Assembly: GCF_018704065.1 (NCBI RefSeq)
Contig: NZ_JAGUQP010000002.1
Coordinates: 1-64,000 of the forward strand
Direction of reading: 5' to 3'
DNA length: 64,000 bases
Origin: Desulfovulcanus ferrireducens
GTDB taxonomy: Bacteria > Desulfobacterota > Desulfovibrionia > Desulfovibrionales > Desulfonatronovibrionaceae
The notes under the pieces are model-generated. The model was not told the origin of the DNA and made no database searches. It saw nothing but the letters and a program-made list of their open reading frames with translations. Within the stretch, counting starts at the first letter, position 1. Each line of letters opens with the position of its first letter. Positions 9,452-18,111 of this stretch are shown here, piece after piece. A program made the translations under genes and the position numbers.

Positions 9452-11275
9452 CTACTCCACAGTAACACTCTTGGCCAAGTTCCTTGGTTGGTCCACGTCT
9501 TTGCCTAAATAAACAGCCATTTCATAGGCAAATAACTGTAGGGCAGGCAATACCATGAAGCTGTTTAACGGACCCCACAAAAGAGGTAGCTCCCATGGAT
9601 GGTCAACTTTAAGATCCGTCTGGGGATGGGTCAGGGCTATGATTTTGCCTCCTCTGGCCTCAACCTCTTTCAGGTTGGACTTGACCTTGGGTAGAAGTTC
9701 ATCGTTTAAGGCCAGAGCAAATGTGGGAAAGTTTGGGTCAATAAGGGCAATAGGACCATGCTTCATTTCTCCTGCAGCATAGCCTTCAGCGTGGATATAG
9801 GAAATTTCTTTGAGTTTGAGCGCTCCTTCCAGGGCCAGTGGGTAATTGATTCCTCGGCCGAGAAAAAAGAAGCTGCGGGCTGCTGCGTATTCCTGACTTA
9901 AAGCAGCGGCCTTTTCCCTGAGCCGTGGCAACTCTGTTTCCAGAATATCAGGCAGGCTGCTAAAGGTGTGTATTGATTTGGACAGCACATCAAGAGGCAG
10001 GACTTTTTGCCGCTGCCCCCAGTACAAGGTTAAGAGGTATAGCAGGACTAACTGGCTGCACATGGCCTTTGTCGAGGCCACGCTAATCTCTGGGCCGGCC
10101 TGGGTATAGATGACCCGATCAGACTCCCTGGCCACTGTTGAGCCAACAACATTGCATAACCCTATAACCTTTATCCCCTTTTCTTTGGCCAGTCTTATCC
10201 CGGCCAGGGTGTCGGCGGTTTCTCCCGATTGGCTGATGGCCAGGACGAGCTCATCAGGATTTAAGACCAGGTGACGATAACGAAATTCAGAAGCTATTTC
10301 CACTTCCACAGGGATGTGCGCCCATTTTTCCAAAAGATATTTAGCCCAAAGACCAGCATGATAAGATGTGCCGCAGGCCACTATATGCAATCTTCTGGGA
10401 ACAGGCAGATCGTCAAGCTCTGTTAAAATCACCTGTTCTTTTTTACGGTCTATCCGTCCAGCCAGGCAATCACGAATTACTCTTGGCTGTTCAAATATTT
10501 CCTTGAGCATAAAGTGCTTAAATCCACCTTTTTGGGCTGCCTGGACATCCCACGCAATATGCTGCACCTGCTTATCTACTGGTTTTAAAGAATCTACAGA
10601 GTAAACCTGCCAGGAGTTGGCATCCATTTCCACCAATTCTCCGTCTTCAAGAAAGACAACATCCTTTGTATACTGCAAAAAGGCAGGGATGTCTGAAGCA
10701 ACAAAATTCTCACCTGTGCCAACGCCGAGTAAAAGCGGGCTAGCTTGTCTGGCAGCCCAGATTTTGCCTGGGTAGTCTTTGCTGATCAGGGCAAAGGCAT
10801 AGGAACCTTCAATTTGGGACAATGCCCATGAGATGGCTTCGGGAAAGGATGACATTTTTTGCAGGCCCTTGGCAATAAGATGGACTAATACCTCGGTATC
10901 TGTCTCAGAATTAAATTGGTGTCCCTCTTTTATTAATTCTTCTCGTAGCTCCTGGAAATTTTCAATTATCCCGTTGTGGACCAGAGCCAGGCTACCGGAA
11001 GAGTCCAGGTGAGGGTGGGCATTTTGTTCATTTGGCAGGCCATGGGTGGCCCATCTGGTATGACCAATACCGGATGTGGGCTGCATGATAATAGGCGAGG
11101 TTAATCTGTCCTCCAGAGCTTCTAGCTTGCCAGATGCCCGGTAAAGGTGGATCTGCTCCGACAAAGCAAAGGCAAGACCAGCAGAGTCATATCCTCGATA
11201 TTCCAGTTTTTTCAGACCTTCTACTATGACAGGAATGGCCGGACGGTGGCCGGTATATGCAATAATTCCACACAT
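9452..11275 (-). CDS. glmS: Glutamine--fructose-6-phosphate aminotransferase
   Basis: 607 aa cytoplasmic enzyme making glucosamine-6-phosphate for peptidoglycan and LPS. Cys2 in MCGIIAYTG is the glutaminase nucleophile after Met removal. Two SIS sugar-isomerase domains follow (CGTSYHAGLWAKY near residue 302; FFLGRGINYPLALEG near 468), and the end DQPRNLAKSVTVE is the classic GlmS tail. GAGG lies 7 nt upstream of the ATG. No glmS ribozyme was recognised in the short leader. The downstream amidase gene is coupled to it. Confidence 0.97.
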   Translation of the reverse strand: MCGIIAYTGHRPAIPVIVEGLKKLEYRGYDSAGLAFALSEQIHLYRASGKLEALEDRLTSPIIMQPTSGIGHTRWATHGLPNEQNAHPHLDSSGSLALVHNGIIENFQELREELIKEGHQFNSETDTEVLVHLIAKGLQKMSSFPEAISWALSQIEGSYAFALISKDYPGKIWAARQASPLLLGVGTGENFVASDIPAFLQYTKDVVFLEDGELVEMDANSWQVYSVDSLKPVDKQVQHIAWDVQAAQKGGFKHFMLKEIFEQPRVIRDCLAGRIDRKKEQVILTELDDLPVPRRLHIVACGTSYHAGLWAKYLLEKWAHIPVEVEIASEFRYRHLVLNPDELVLAISQSGETADTLAGIRLAKEKGIKVIGLCNVVGSTVARESDRVIYTQAGPEISVASTKAMCSQLVLLYLLTLYWGQRQKVLPLDVLSKSIHTFSSLPDILETELPRLREKAAALSQEYAAARSFFFLGRGINYPLALEGALKLKEISYIHAEGYAAGEMKHGPIALIDPNFPTFALALNDELLPKVKSNLKEVEARGGKIIALTHPQTDLKVDHPWELPLLWGPLNSFMVLPALQLFAYEMAVYLGKDVDQPRNLAKSVTVE

Positions 11276-11328
11276 GGGGATTCCTCTTTTAAGGTTATTA
11301 GATTAAGAGGTTCATTGAACTTAATTAC

Positions 11329-11623
11329 CTCAACTTTCTGAGTTAATTTGCGAGTGCATTTTCTTCAATGCTAACAAAGACTTGGACACATCTAAGGCTT
11401 GCTTGCGGGCTGTGCATAATGGGGTTAGTCAATAGAATGTTACTTAATCCCTTTTCTGTTGTTATGATGGGTTTCGAAAATTCGATGGAATAACCTCCCT
11501 ATGCACAGTACTTCCACAATCTTCGCCAAGATGTGTTACCCAACCCGTTTGTAATGCGTTTCTGAAAATGCACTCTTCAATTGTGTAGTAATTTGAGGAT
11601 GTTAATCGTGTCAGAAAGTTGAG
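11329..11623. mobile_element. Complete MITE family 1 copy with 13-bp inverted ends and 8-bp target duplication
   Basis: 295-bp non-coding element. Left end CTCAACTTTCTGA (11329-11341) and right end TCAGAAAGTTGAG (11611-11623) are perfect inverted repeats. The element is flanked by TTAATTAC on both sides (11321-11328 and 11624-11631), a clean 8-bp target duplication. It lies 5 bp past the duplication from the rdgB stop and before glmS. An internal inverted repeat could fold the transcript. With no transposase inside, it must be mobilised in trans by an unknown enzyme. Confidence 0.9.
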
Positions 11624-11635
11624 TTAATTACCTTT

Positions 11636-12256
11636 TTAGCTCTTATTTTTTATCTTTTTGTAAAAATTTGTCCATTTTTTTAAAAGTTCTTTTAATGCTT
11701 TGGCCCTATGGCTGATTTTATTTTTTTCTTCCCGGGTCATTTCAGCTGCATGTCGACCGCTTTCTTTGTCTATAAAAATCGGATCATAGCCAAAACCATG
11801 TTCTCCCTTGGGCTGAAAAGCAATTTTCCCTTCCCATTTGCCATGGGCCACCAATGTCTGGCCATCAGGGGCGCAAACAGCCATGACACAGGCGAAGTAG
11901 GCATATCGCTCTGGTTCTGCTAAATTCTGCATTTTGGCCAGAAGCTTGGCATTATTTTTTTCATCTGTGGCATCAGGTCCGCTGTAGCGGGCAGAGTAAA
12001 CACCTGGCTCTCCACCTATCGCCGGGACCACCAGGCCGGAATCATCTGCAAGACTTATCAATCCTGTCAACTCGCATACTGTCCTGGCCTTTTGAAGTGC
12101 ATTTTCTTCAAAAGTATTCCCGGTTTCAGGAATTTCTCCTATATTTGGGAAACTATCCAGACCAAGAACTTCCAGTTCTGGACACAGTGTGCTTAGAAGT
12201 TCTTTGATTTCCTTAATCTTTCCTTTGTTGCGCGTTGCTAAAACAATTTTAGACAT
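11636..12256 (-). CDS. rdgB: XTP/dITP diphosphatase (RdgB/HAM1)
   Basis: About 206 aa house-cleaning pyrophosphatase that removes deaminated purine nucleotides (XTP, ITP) from the pool. The N-terminal MSKIVLATRNKGKIKEI and the central SLADDSGLVVPAIGGEPGVY active-site segment are diagnostic, as is GFGYDPIFI. I start at 12256, where AGAGGGCAGGT precedes the ATG. The alternative ATG at 12271 overlaps the kinase stop as ATGA but lacks a ribosome site; the family alignment favours the shorter form. Encoded directly after the histidine kinase. Confidence 0.93.
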   Translation of the reverse strand: MSKIVLATRNKGKIKEIKELLSTLCPELEVLGLDSFPNIGEIPETGNTFEENALQKARTVCELTGLISLADDSGLVVPAIGGEPGVYSARYSGPDATDEKNNAKLLAKMQNLAEPERYAYFACVMAVCAPDGQTLVAHGKWEGKIAFQPKGEHGFGYDPIFIDKESGRHAAEMTREEKNKISHRAKALKELLKKWTNFYKKIKNKS

Positions 12257-12267
12257 ACCTGCCCTCT

Positions 12268-13782
12268 TCATCTTATAGAGATATTTTTAGTGTGTTTATC
12301 TTTTAAAGCCAGGACCGGGGGGAGATAGATGGAAACAGTTGTCCCTTGTCCCACCTTACTTTTGATCTCCAACTTGCCTCCTATATCCTCAATTATTTTT
12401 TTGGTCATTGCAAGCCCCAGACCAGAGCCTTTATTTTTGGTGCTAAAAAAGGGATTAAAGATTTTGCTCAGGAGTTCGGGAGGGATGCCTGGCCCTGTAT
12501 CTTTAATCTGGAGACAGAGCATTTTTTCCTCCATGAAGGTCTTGATCCGGAGTTGTCCGCCATCAGGCATGCATTCAATGGCATTCTTGATAATATTTAT
12601 CAGGCCTTGTTTAATCAACCCCGGATCAGCCTTGGCCATGGGCAAACCAGACTTAAGCTCCAGATCAACCTGGATATTTTGTTTTTTACAGCCTATTCCC
12701 AAGAGATCCATGGTTTCTTTGATCAACTGATGAACTTCAACTTCTGAGATATCTGTTTTTGTCGGACGGGCAAAATTAAGGATACTTTTTAAAATTTTGT
12801 CCAGCCGTTTGGATTCGTCAAGAATGATCCCGGCTTTTTTTTGAGCCTTTTTACTCAGTTCTGGCATTTTGAGTAAGCTATTGGCAAATCCGCCAATAGC
12901 AAAGAGAGGGTTTCTGATTTCGTGAGCAATGTAAGTAGATAGTTCACCGATGGCAGCCATTTTCTCTGACTGCTGTAGTTTTTTTTCAAGAAAAGTACGT
13001 TTAGTTATGTCCCGGCGCATTTCCAGCAGGTGCGTGATGCGCCCCTCATTATCTTTGACCGGATAAATGTATATGCGAAAATATTGTAAGTGCCCCTGGC
13101 TATCAGTTCTGGAGTGGAGAGCCTCCGCCTTACGGCCGGTTCTTAGAACAGTCTCAAAAGGGCAATGTAGATTGGCTTCTTTGCAAGACTGACTTGAATT
13201 GTCCCAGGTAGACCAGCATGGCCTGCCCAGGATATCTGTTTTAGACAATCCAAGGCGCTGGCTGACGTTTTTATTTGCGTCAAGGATAATTTTATTCCTA
13301 TCAAGGATGAGAATGTCTTCATGCACCTCGTTAATAATGGTCTGGAGCATGTTTTGAGTGTGGGAGAGATTAGTCTGACAACTCAAGCATAATTTTTCTT
13401 GGACGAGGGTTTGCCATAAGTAAGAGGCTGTTTGTGAATCAATAATAGATATGGACGGCGAAAGGTTCCGGCGTAAGTCGTGAGCAAATTCCGGACCGTT
13501 TCTCAGAAAAATAATGGTGTTGATATCTGGGATTTGGACCAACATATCCTGATAGTGATCAAAGATTCGAATCCCGGCCGAGGTGATAACTTGGGCCAGA
13601 TCAGGCTCTAGTCGTGTGTCGGCTATACCCAGGATTTTTACCTCCGGAAACAAGGTGGGCAAGTCATATTTTTGGGCGAGGTGGACCATGTCCTGGATAA
13701 AGTCATCCGCTTTGACCAGAGCAAGGCGATATTGGGGCGTGTTGTGGTGCATTGTTTTGTCTCCGGGCAAGGGCCGCTTCAT
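12268..13782 (-). CDS. PAS-domain sensor histidine kinase
   Basis: 504 aa (or 494 from an ATG at 13752, which has GGAG 8 nt upstream) and apparently cytoplasmic, as no membrane segment is seen. An N-terminal domain of about 110 residues (VKILGIADTRLEPDLAQVI) resembles a Rossmann/DHH-like sensing fold but is not recognised with certainty. It is followed by a PAS domain rich in Cys (GRPCWSTWDN, then CKEANLHCPF), a HisKA dimerisation helix with the phospho-site in YIAHEIRNPL, and a HATPase domain (DTGPGIPPELL, KGSGLGLAMTKKI). No response regulator is adjacent. The cysteines suggest redox or metal sensing, which is inference. Confidence 0.88.
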   Translation of the reverse strand: MKRPLPGDKTMHHNTPQYRLALVKADDFIQDMVHLAQKYDLPTLFPEVKILGIADTRLEPDLAQVITSAGIRIFDHYQDMLVQIPDINTIIFLRNGPEFAHDLRRNLSPSISIIDSQTASYLWQTLVQEKLCLSCQTNLSHTQNMLQTIINEVHEDILILDRNKIILDANKNVSQRLGLSKTDILGRPCWSTWDNSSQSCKEANLHCPFETVLRTGRKAEALHSRTDSQGHLQYFRIYIYPVKDNEGRITHLLEMRRDITKRTFLEKKLQQSEKMAAIGELSTYIAHEIRNPLFAIGGFANSLLKMPELSKKAQKKAGIILDESKRLDKILKSILNFARPTKTDISEVEVHQLIKETMDLLGIGCKKQNIQVDLELKSGLPMAKADPGLIKQGLINIIKNAIECMPDGGQLRIKTFMEEKMLCLQIKDTGPGIPPELLSKIFNPFFSTKNKGSGLGLAMTKKIIEDIGGKLEIKSKVGQGTTVSIYLPPVLALKDKHTKNISIR

Positions 13783-13803
13783 TGCTGCTGAGTCTCCCCA
13801 TGC

Positions 13804-14679
13804 CTAAAGGCAGGGGCTTGCGCTGGCTGAGGTGCGGTCATTGAGATCGAAAATTTCCGAAGTCATTGTCTTCAGGTCGATAAAGAAAATTTTGCCCACT
13901 AAATTAGCTTTTCTTTGGGTCAGAATATTTATGGCTTCAGCGCATTGAATAGAGGCTATGAGGCTAACGATAGGAGCCAGACAACCCAGTTCAATCTCAG
14001 CGGATTGACTTTCCTGGCCGAGCCAGAAGTCAACAGGCCCCTTGTGTCCAGGTGTTATTGTGGCGGCAAATCCTGTCCAGCCGGCAACTGCTCCGGATAT
14101 CAGTGTAAGGCCTGAGTTTACGGTGTGTTCGAGTAGAACTTGTCTGAAGCCAATTCCACCCAGAGCATCAATGACCAGATCAACCTTGCTTAAAAGTGGA
14201 GGCAAGGAAGATTCATCCAGAAATTTGGGAATGACCTGGCATTTAACAAATGGGTTAATGGACTGAATACGGCGTTTGGCCGCATGAACTTTTGGAGTCC
14301 CCAGGGTCTCCTGGGTGGAAAGAACCTGGCGGTTTAAATTGCTTTCTTCAAATACATCGCCGTCAGCTATGATAATCTGGCCCACTCCTGTCCGTGCCAG
14401 GCTTTCTGAAATGTATCCGCCCAGTCCACCAGCACCGACAATAAGTACTTTGCTTTTGGCCAGGGCCTGTTGGTCTTTGGTGGACAATGCTTTAAAGTTT
14501 CTTAAGTATCGATCGGGGACAATATTGTATTGTAAGGCCAGATTGTGGGCAGAGTGGAGGTCCAGATTAAACTCATCCGCCAACTGGGCAAGCTCTTGCG
14601 AGGAGATTCTGTTTATTGATAGAGAAGTGTTCTTTGTACTCGCCTGAATGAGTTTTTGTTTAAATGCAGTATCATTCAT
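13804..14679 (-). CDS. MoeB/ThiF-family E1-like adenylyltransferase
   Basis: 291 aa enzyme that adenylates the C-terminal glycine of a MoaD/ThiS-like sulfur carrier. The nucleotide loop GAGGLGGYISESLARTGVG (about residues 88-106) and the DGDVFEESNLNRQ ATP-binding segment are clear. Its start is at 14679: ATG comes 1 nt after the stop of the small carrier gene, with GGTGGGGGA as ribosome site inside that gene. The usual CxxC zinc pairs of MoeB are not evident. The tight link to the carrier and to AOR suggests it works in tungsten cofactor maturation. Confidence 0.87.
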   Translation of the reverse strand: MNDTAFKQKLIQASTKNTSLSINRISSQELAQLADEFNLDLHSAHNLALQYNIVPDRYLRNFKALSTKDQQALAKSKVLIVGAGGLGGYISESLARTGVGQIIIADGDVFEESNLNRQVLSTQETLGTPKVHAAKRRIQSINPFVKCQVIPKFLDESSLPPLLSKVDLVIDALGGIGFRQVLLEHTVNSGLTLISGAVAGWTGFAATITPGHKGPVDFWLGQESQSAEIELGCLAPIVSLIASIQCAEAINILTQRKANLVGKIFFIDLKTMTSEIFDLNDRTSASASPCL

Positions 14680-14680
14680 A

Positions 14681-14902
14681 TTATCCCCCACCAACGGCCG
14701 GGAAAATACCTACACGATCATTATCCTTAAGTTTTGTATCCAGGGTGGCCTTTTTGCCATTAACAAAGACAATTTTTACTTCGTCTTCCGGGATGCCAAG
14801 CTTTTTGATTAACTGGGCCACATCCTGTCCTGCGGGCAAATCGATTTGACCACCTGGTGGAGCATATTCTGCTAAAGTAGCAAAACATTTAACTTCGATC
14901 AT
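14681..14902 (-). CDS. MoaD/ThiS-like sulfur carrier
   Basis: 73 aa ubiquitin-fold sulfur carrier beginning MIEVKCFATLAEYAPPGG and ending in the required di-glycine (FPAVGGG). GAGGAG sits 5 nt before the ATG at 14902; the longer reading upstream of it is not a real N-terminus. It is adenylated by the adjacent MoeB-like protein, charged as a thiocarboxylate, and donates sulfur during pyranopterin synthesis. It is a common companion of AOR-family genes. Confidence 0.9.
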   Translation of the reverse strand: MIEVKCFATLAEYAPPGGQIDLPAGQDVAQLIKKLGIPEDEVKIVFVNGKKATLDTKLKDNDRVGIFPAVGGG

Positions 14903-14946
14903 AATTCTCCTCGTAAAGGCTGATTTGGGTTGAGAGCAATGAGTAT

Positions 14947-14977
14947 AAAAAAAGGGCAGACTATGTATAGCCTGCCC
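14947..14977 (-). terminator. Intrinsic terminator after the AOR gene
   Basis: On the minus strand a 10-bp stem (GGGCAGGCTA/TAGTCTGCCC, one G-U pair, 4-nt loop) is followed directly by seven T residues. It lies between the AOR stop (15011) and the MoaD-like start (14902), so it would let AOR be made in excess over the carrier and E1-like genes behind it. Confidence 0.75.
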
Positions 14978-15010
14978 ATAGCGCAAAAACGATGGATTAA
15001 CAAGGATCAG

Positions 15011-16750
15011 TTAAACGTCGGCTCTGGCTTTCTGCAGTTCCTCCACGGTAAAATCCCAGACAGTGTTGTGAGGAGGCAGTTTTTCTTTGGCGAAGAAGTC
15101 CGGGAGTTGATCGTGGACTTTTGTGAAACCAGCATCCTTGTTGAAGGAATACTCATCCTTGAGGACTTCAATGCCTGCTTTGACAATATCATCTGTAGTA
15201 AAGTCGATACCATACTTGGCGCTGATCATCTTGGCAATTACATCCAGGGCATCTTCAGTATCCAGAACAGCAAAGGCTACAAACAGGCACATACCGGTAG
15301 CATCTATAGCTGCTGTGGCAATTTGAAGATTTTTGGATATTTCAACGTTGCCCTCTTTACCTAAAGGATTGACGTCTCCACCAACTTTAAGGATATTTTG
15401 ACATACTCCATAACCAGCAGTGTGGTCAGCGCCCATAGGACTGGTAGCGTAGGTGACCCCAACACCCTTGACCGCGCGCGGATCATAGGCTGGCAGGGCC
15501 TGGCGTTTAACTACGGGAACCCTATCTACTCCCAGGGCCTCGCCGGTAAAGGCTGAGCCATTGGCGATAATCCGGCCCAGGTAGTCATTAGGATCATAAA
15601 TACGTTTCATCAGGTCAATGGCTGCCTGGCCATCGCCCCAGGGAATAACCCCTCCTTCCATGGCTACGGCTATAGTGTTGCCCATTTCAATGGTGTCCAG
15701 ACCAAGATCATCACAGAGGCGATCCAGTTGGGCAATCTTGTCTAAATCCTTGATGGTTGTGTTGGCGCCAAAGGCCCAGACAGTCTCATATTCAAAGCCA
15801 GAGGTGAGATATTCTCCCTTTTCGTCGCAGTAGGCCTGGGAGCACTGAATAATACAGCCTGCGTGACAGCCTTCTTTGACTACGCCTCCTCTTTTTTCAA
15901 TGATCTCGACCATTTTTTCGCCACTGATATCAGCAGCAGATTCAAAACGACCATCACGGAAGTTTTTGGTCGGAAAAGCGCCGGCTTCATTAATGATATT
16001 TACAAGAATTGCCGTGCCATAGGATGGGAGACCCTGGCCTGTGACAGGGTGGCTACGCAGAATTTCCACCCATCTCTTGGCTGCTGTCTTAAATGTTTCT
16101 GGGTCCGCAGGTTGTGCTGCTTTTGCTCCGGAGTCATCAACGACAATGGCTTTGATCTTTTTTGAACCCATTAACGCACCGAGACCACCACGTCCTGCAG
16201 CCCGAGCAGGTCTGCCTTTGGGATCTGTGAACTGGATAGAGGCCCCCAAACGCAGATTTTCACCGGCAGGGCCGATGACCATGATTCCGGCCTTTTGGCC
16301 GAACCTTTCGAAGAGCTTGGCTGAAGTTTCATAAGTGCCGAGGCCGGCCAGTTCGGGAGTTTCAATTAACTGCACTTCATCTTTATTTATGAAAATGGTC
16401 ATCAGAGGGCTGTCTGGCTCTGGCTTATCCTCCACAACTATACCCATAATACCTAGTTTAGCCAGTTTTTGAGAAAATACTCCGCCGGAATTGGATTCTT
16501 TGATGCCACCGGTTAAAGGAGATTTGCCCCCAACTGAAATCCTTCCCGTATTAGCAGCGATTGTTCCGGTTAAAAGCCCAGTTGCAATGACCAGCTTATT
16601 GTCTTTGCCTAAGGGATGACAGGTGGGAGGAACCTCTTTGCGCACTATCCTGGAAGTTAATGCTCTTCCACCAAGACCTGCGTAATCGCCACTTAGTTCT
16701 TCAAAAGCGAACTCTTTTTTTTGAATGTTAATGCGTAATAAACGTGTCAT
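15011..16750 (-). CDS. Aldehyde:ferredoxin oxidoreductase, tungsten type (AOR family)
   Basis: 579 aa cytoplasmic enzyme oxidising aldehydes to acids with ferredoxin. The N-terminal domain (MTRLLRINIQKKEF, TGRISVGGKSPLTGGI) and the bis-pyranopterin contacts are typical. The 4Fe-4S ligands are CHAGCIIQC plus a distant Cys in ATGMCLF, giving the expected CxxxCxxxC...C pattern. The ribosome site CAGGAGG precedes the ATG. Genes for a MoaD-like carrier and a MoeB-like enzyme follow after a terminator, and moaA is also in the window. The natural aldehyde is unknown; acetaldehyde would link to acs, encoded divergently nearby. Confidence 0.94.
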   Translation of the reverse strand: MTRLLRINIQKKEFAFEELSGDYAGLGGRALTSRIVRKEVPPTCHPLGKDNKLVIATGLLTGTIAANTGRISVGGKSPLTGGIKESNSGGVFSQKLAKLGIMGIVVEDKPEPDSPLMTIFINKDEVQLIETPELAGLGTYETSAKLFERFGQKAGIMVIGPAGENLRLGASIQFTDPKGRPARAAGRGGLGALMGSKKIKAIVVDDSGAKAAQPADPETFKTAAKRWVEILRSHPVTGQGLPSYGTAILVNIINEAGAFPTKNFRDGRFESAADISGEKMVEIIEKRGGVVKEGCHAGCIIQCSQAYCDEKGEYLTSGFEYETVWAFGANTTIKDLDKIAQLDRLCDDLGLDTIEMGNTIAVAMEGGVIPWGDGQAAIDLMKRIYDPNDYLGRIIANGSAFTGEALGVDRVPVVKRQALPAYDPRAVKGVGVTYATSPMGADHTAGYGVCQNILKVGGDVNPLGKEGNVEISKNLQIATAAIDATGMCLFVAFAVLDTEDALDVIAKMISAKYGIDFTTDDIVKAGIEVLKDEYSFNKDAGFTKVHDQLPDFFAKEKLPPHNTVWDFTVEELQKARADV

Positions 16751-16824
16751 TGATACCTCCTGATTTTTAAAACTGCTTTTGCAGTATTTATGTCAACTAT
16801 GACTTAAAGGTGTTTAGATAACAA

Positions 16825-16853
16825 TATATAATAGTGAAATGTTCACCTGTAAA
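16825..16853 (-). promoter_or_regulatory. Candidate sigma-70-like promoter with palindrome, upstream of AOR
   Basis: Minus-strand TTTACA (-35) and TATATA (-10) are separated by 17 bp. The spacer contains the perfect inverted repeat GTGAA-CAT-TTCAC (16834-16846), placed where a repressor or activator could act. A long leader of about 65 nt would follow. It is a prediction from pattern only. Confidence 0.4.
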
Positions 16854-16973
16854 GCCATAATAACTATTTTTATATTAAGCAGTTTTTTAGGTTAAAGCAA
16901 CATAAAACTTAATTAAAAACGTTGTGTTGTTTGACATATTTTTGTTATATGATTGCAGACATAATAAAGATGC

Positions 16974-17105
16974 GCCTGCAAAAAGTCCCTTTTTGCAGGC
17001 AATGTTGAATTTTGAATTATGAATGTTGAATTATTTAAAAGGGTTATAGGATAATTTTTTGCCAAAATTGTAAATTTTTAATTTTTGCAGTTGCATCAAC
17101 AAATT
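16974..17105. repeat. Hairpin GCCTGCAAAAA plus dispersed repeat (copies near 5036 and 30438)
   Basis: 16974-17000 is an 11-bp perfect stem (GCCTGCAAAAA/TTTTTGCAGGC) with a 5-nt loop. It is followed by 17001-17105, a near copy of 5036-5135 that ends TTGCAGTTGCATC. A hairpin with the same arms occurs at 30438 in the opposite orientation, again flanked by the TTCAACATT tail. It lies in the divergent AOR/LytTR spacer, apparently in the leader of the regulator. Confidence 0.65.
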
Positions 17106-17220
17106 TGATCTGTCTTAATTTATGAGCGACAGGTCAATTGAAGATAAGAAAACTAACACTTGCCATCTGGGTATAAAATTTGCTAAAAATTTAAAAAATG
17201 AACAAGCCCTTGAGGTAGAT

Positions 17221-18069
17221 ATGTCTTTTTTGAAGGCTCTGATTATCCATCCTGACCGTGAAGTCTCCGCTACTTTACGCGAGTATTTAGCCAAGGAGGA
17301 GCAGATAAAAATCCTTGGCGAGGCCATGACTTCTTTTGAGGCTTTGGAGCTTTTAGAAAACATCGCCTATGATGTTTTTTTTCTGGGTATAGATCTTCCC
17401 AACGGGGTTGACGGGATAGAGTTGGCCCAGATTCTCAATCAACGCAAACAAAGACCAGCCTTGGTCTTTATTGCTTCAGATGAGCACATGGCCTTCAAGG
17501 CCTTTGAGGTTGGTGCGACAGATTATTTGCTGTGGCCTTTCCCGAAGGCCAGGCTACAAAAAACAATTGAACGATTGCTTAGAGTTTCTCCGCAATTGCG
17601 TATTATTGAGAGAAGCAAACTCAAAAAATCAGAAGATGATGAGACCGTCCATATTGCCCTGGGAGAGGAGGAGGAAGATTTAATTATTAAAGCCTTGCGC
17701 CAGGCTTGGGATTATAAACAGTACAAGCAGGTGGAAATTGAGAAATTGCCAATTAATCAGGATGGTAAACTTTTGCTCATACCCTATAATCAAATAGTTT
17801 TTGTGGAGGCCTTTGAGGATTATAGCTACGTGCACACGGCCAATGATAAATATTTAACGTCCTATCGTCTCAAGAACCTGGAGGAAAGACTGAGGCAGTA
17901 TCGGTTTTTTCGGGTGCATCGGAAATACCTGGTCAACCTGGATATGGTTACAGAGATAGCTTCTTTACCCGGAAGCAATTTCATGCTTAGAACTGCAGGT
18001 AAAAAAAGGATAGAATTGCCTATCAGCCGACGGAGAATCGGGGAATTAAAGCAGATACTCGGGCTGTAA
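17221..18069 (+). CDS. LytTR-family transcription regulator with degenerate receiver
   Basis: 282 aa DNA-binding regulator. Residues about 4-120 are a CheY-like receiver, but the phospho-acceptor Asp is Gly56 (FFLGIDLP), the conserved Lys is Trp105 (YLLWPF) and the acidic pair is reduced to HPD. Residues about 180-282 form a LytTR domain (IVFVEAFEDYSYVHT, FFRVHRKYLVNLDMV). The ATG at 17221 has GAGG 5-6 nt upstream; a longer reading from 17122 has none. acs follows after 221 bp that hold a matching operator, so acs control is the likely job. Phosphorylation is unlikely; a ligand or partner may replace it. Confidence 0.9.
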   Translation: MSFLKALIIHPDREVSATLREYLAKEEQIKILGEAMTSFEALELLENIAYDVFFLGIDLPNGVDGIELAQILNQRKQRPALVFIASDEHMAFKAFEVGATDYLLWPFPKARLQKTIERLLRVSPQLRIIERSKLKKSEDDETVHIALGEEEEDLIIKALRQAWDYKQYKQVEIEKLPINQDGKLLLIPYNQIVFVEAFEDYSYVHTANDKYLTSYRLKNLEERLRQYRFFRVHRKYLVNLDMVTEIASLPGSNFMLRTAGKKRIELPISRRRIGELKQILGL

Positions 18070-18111
18070 AACTCTTTGTTAACAAATTCGTTGCCTTTAA
18101 GAAATTATAAA

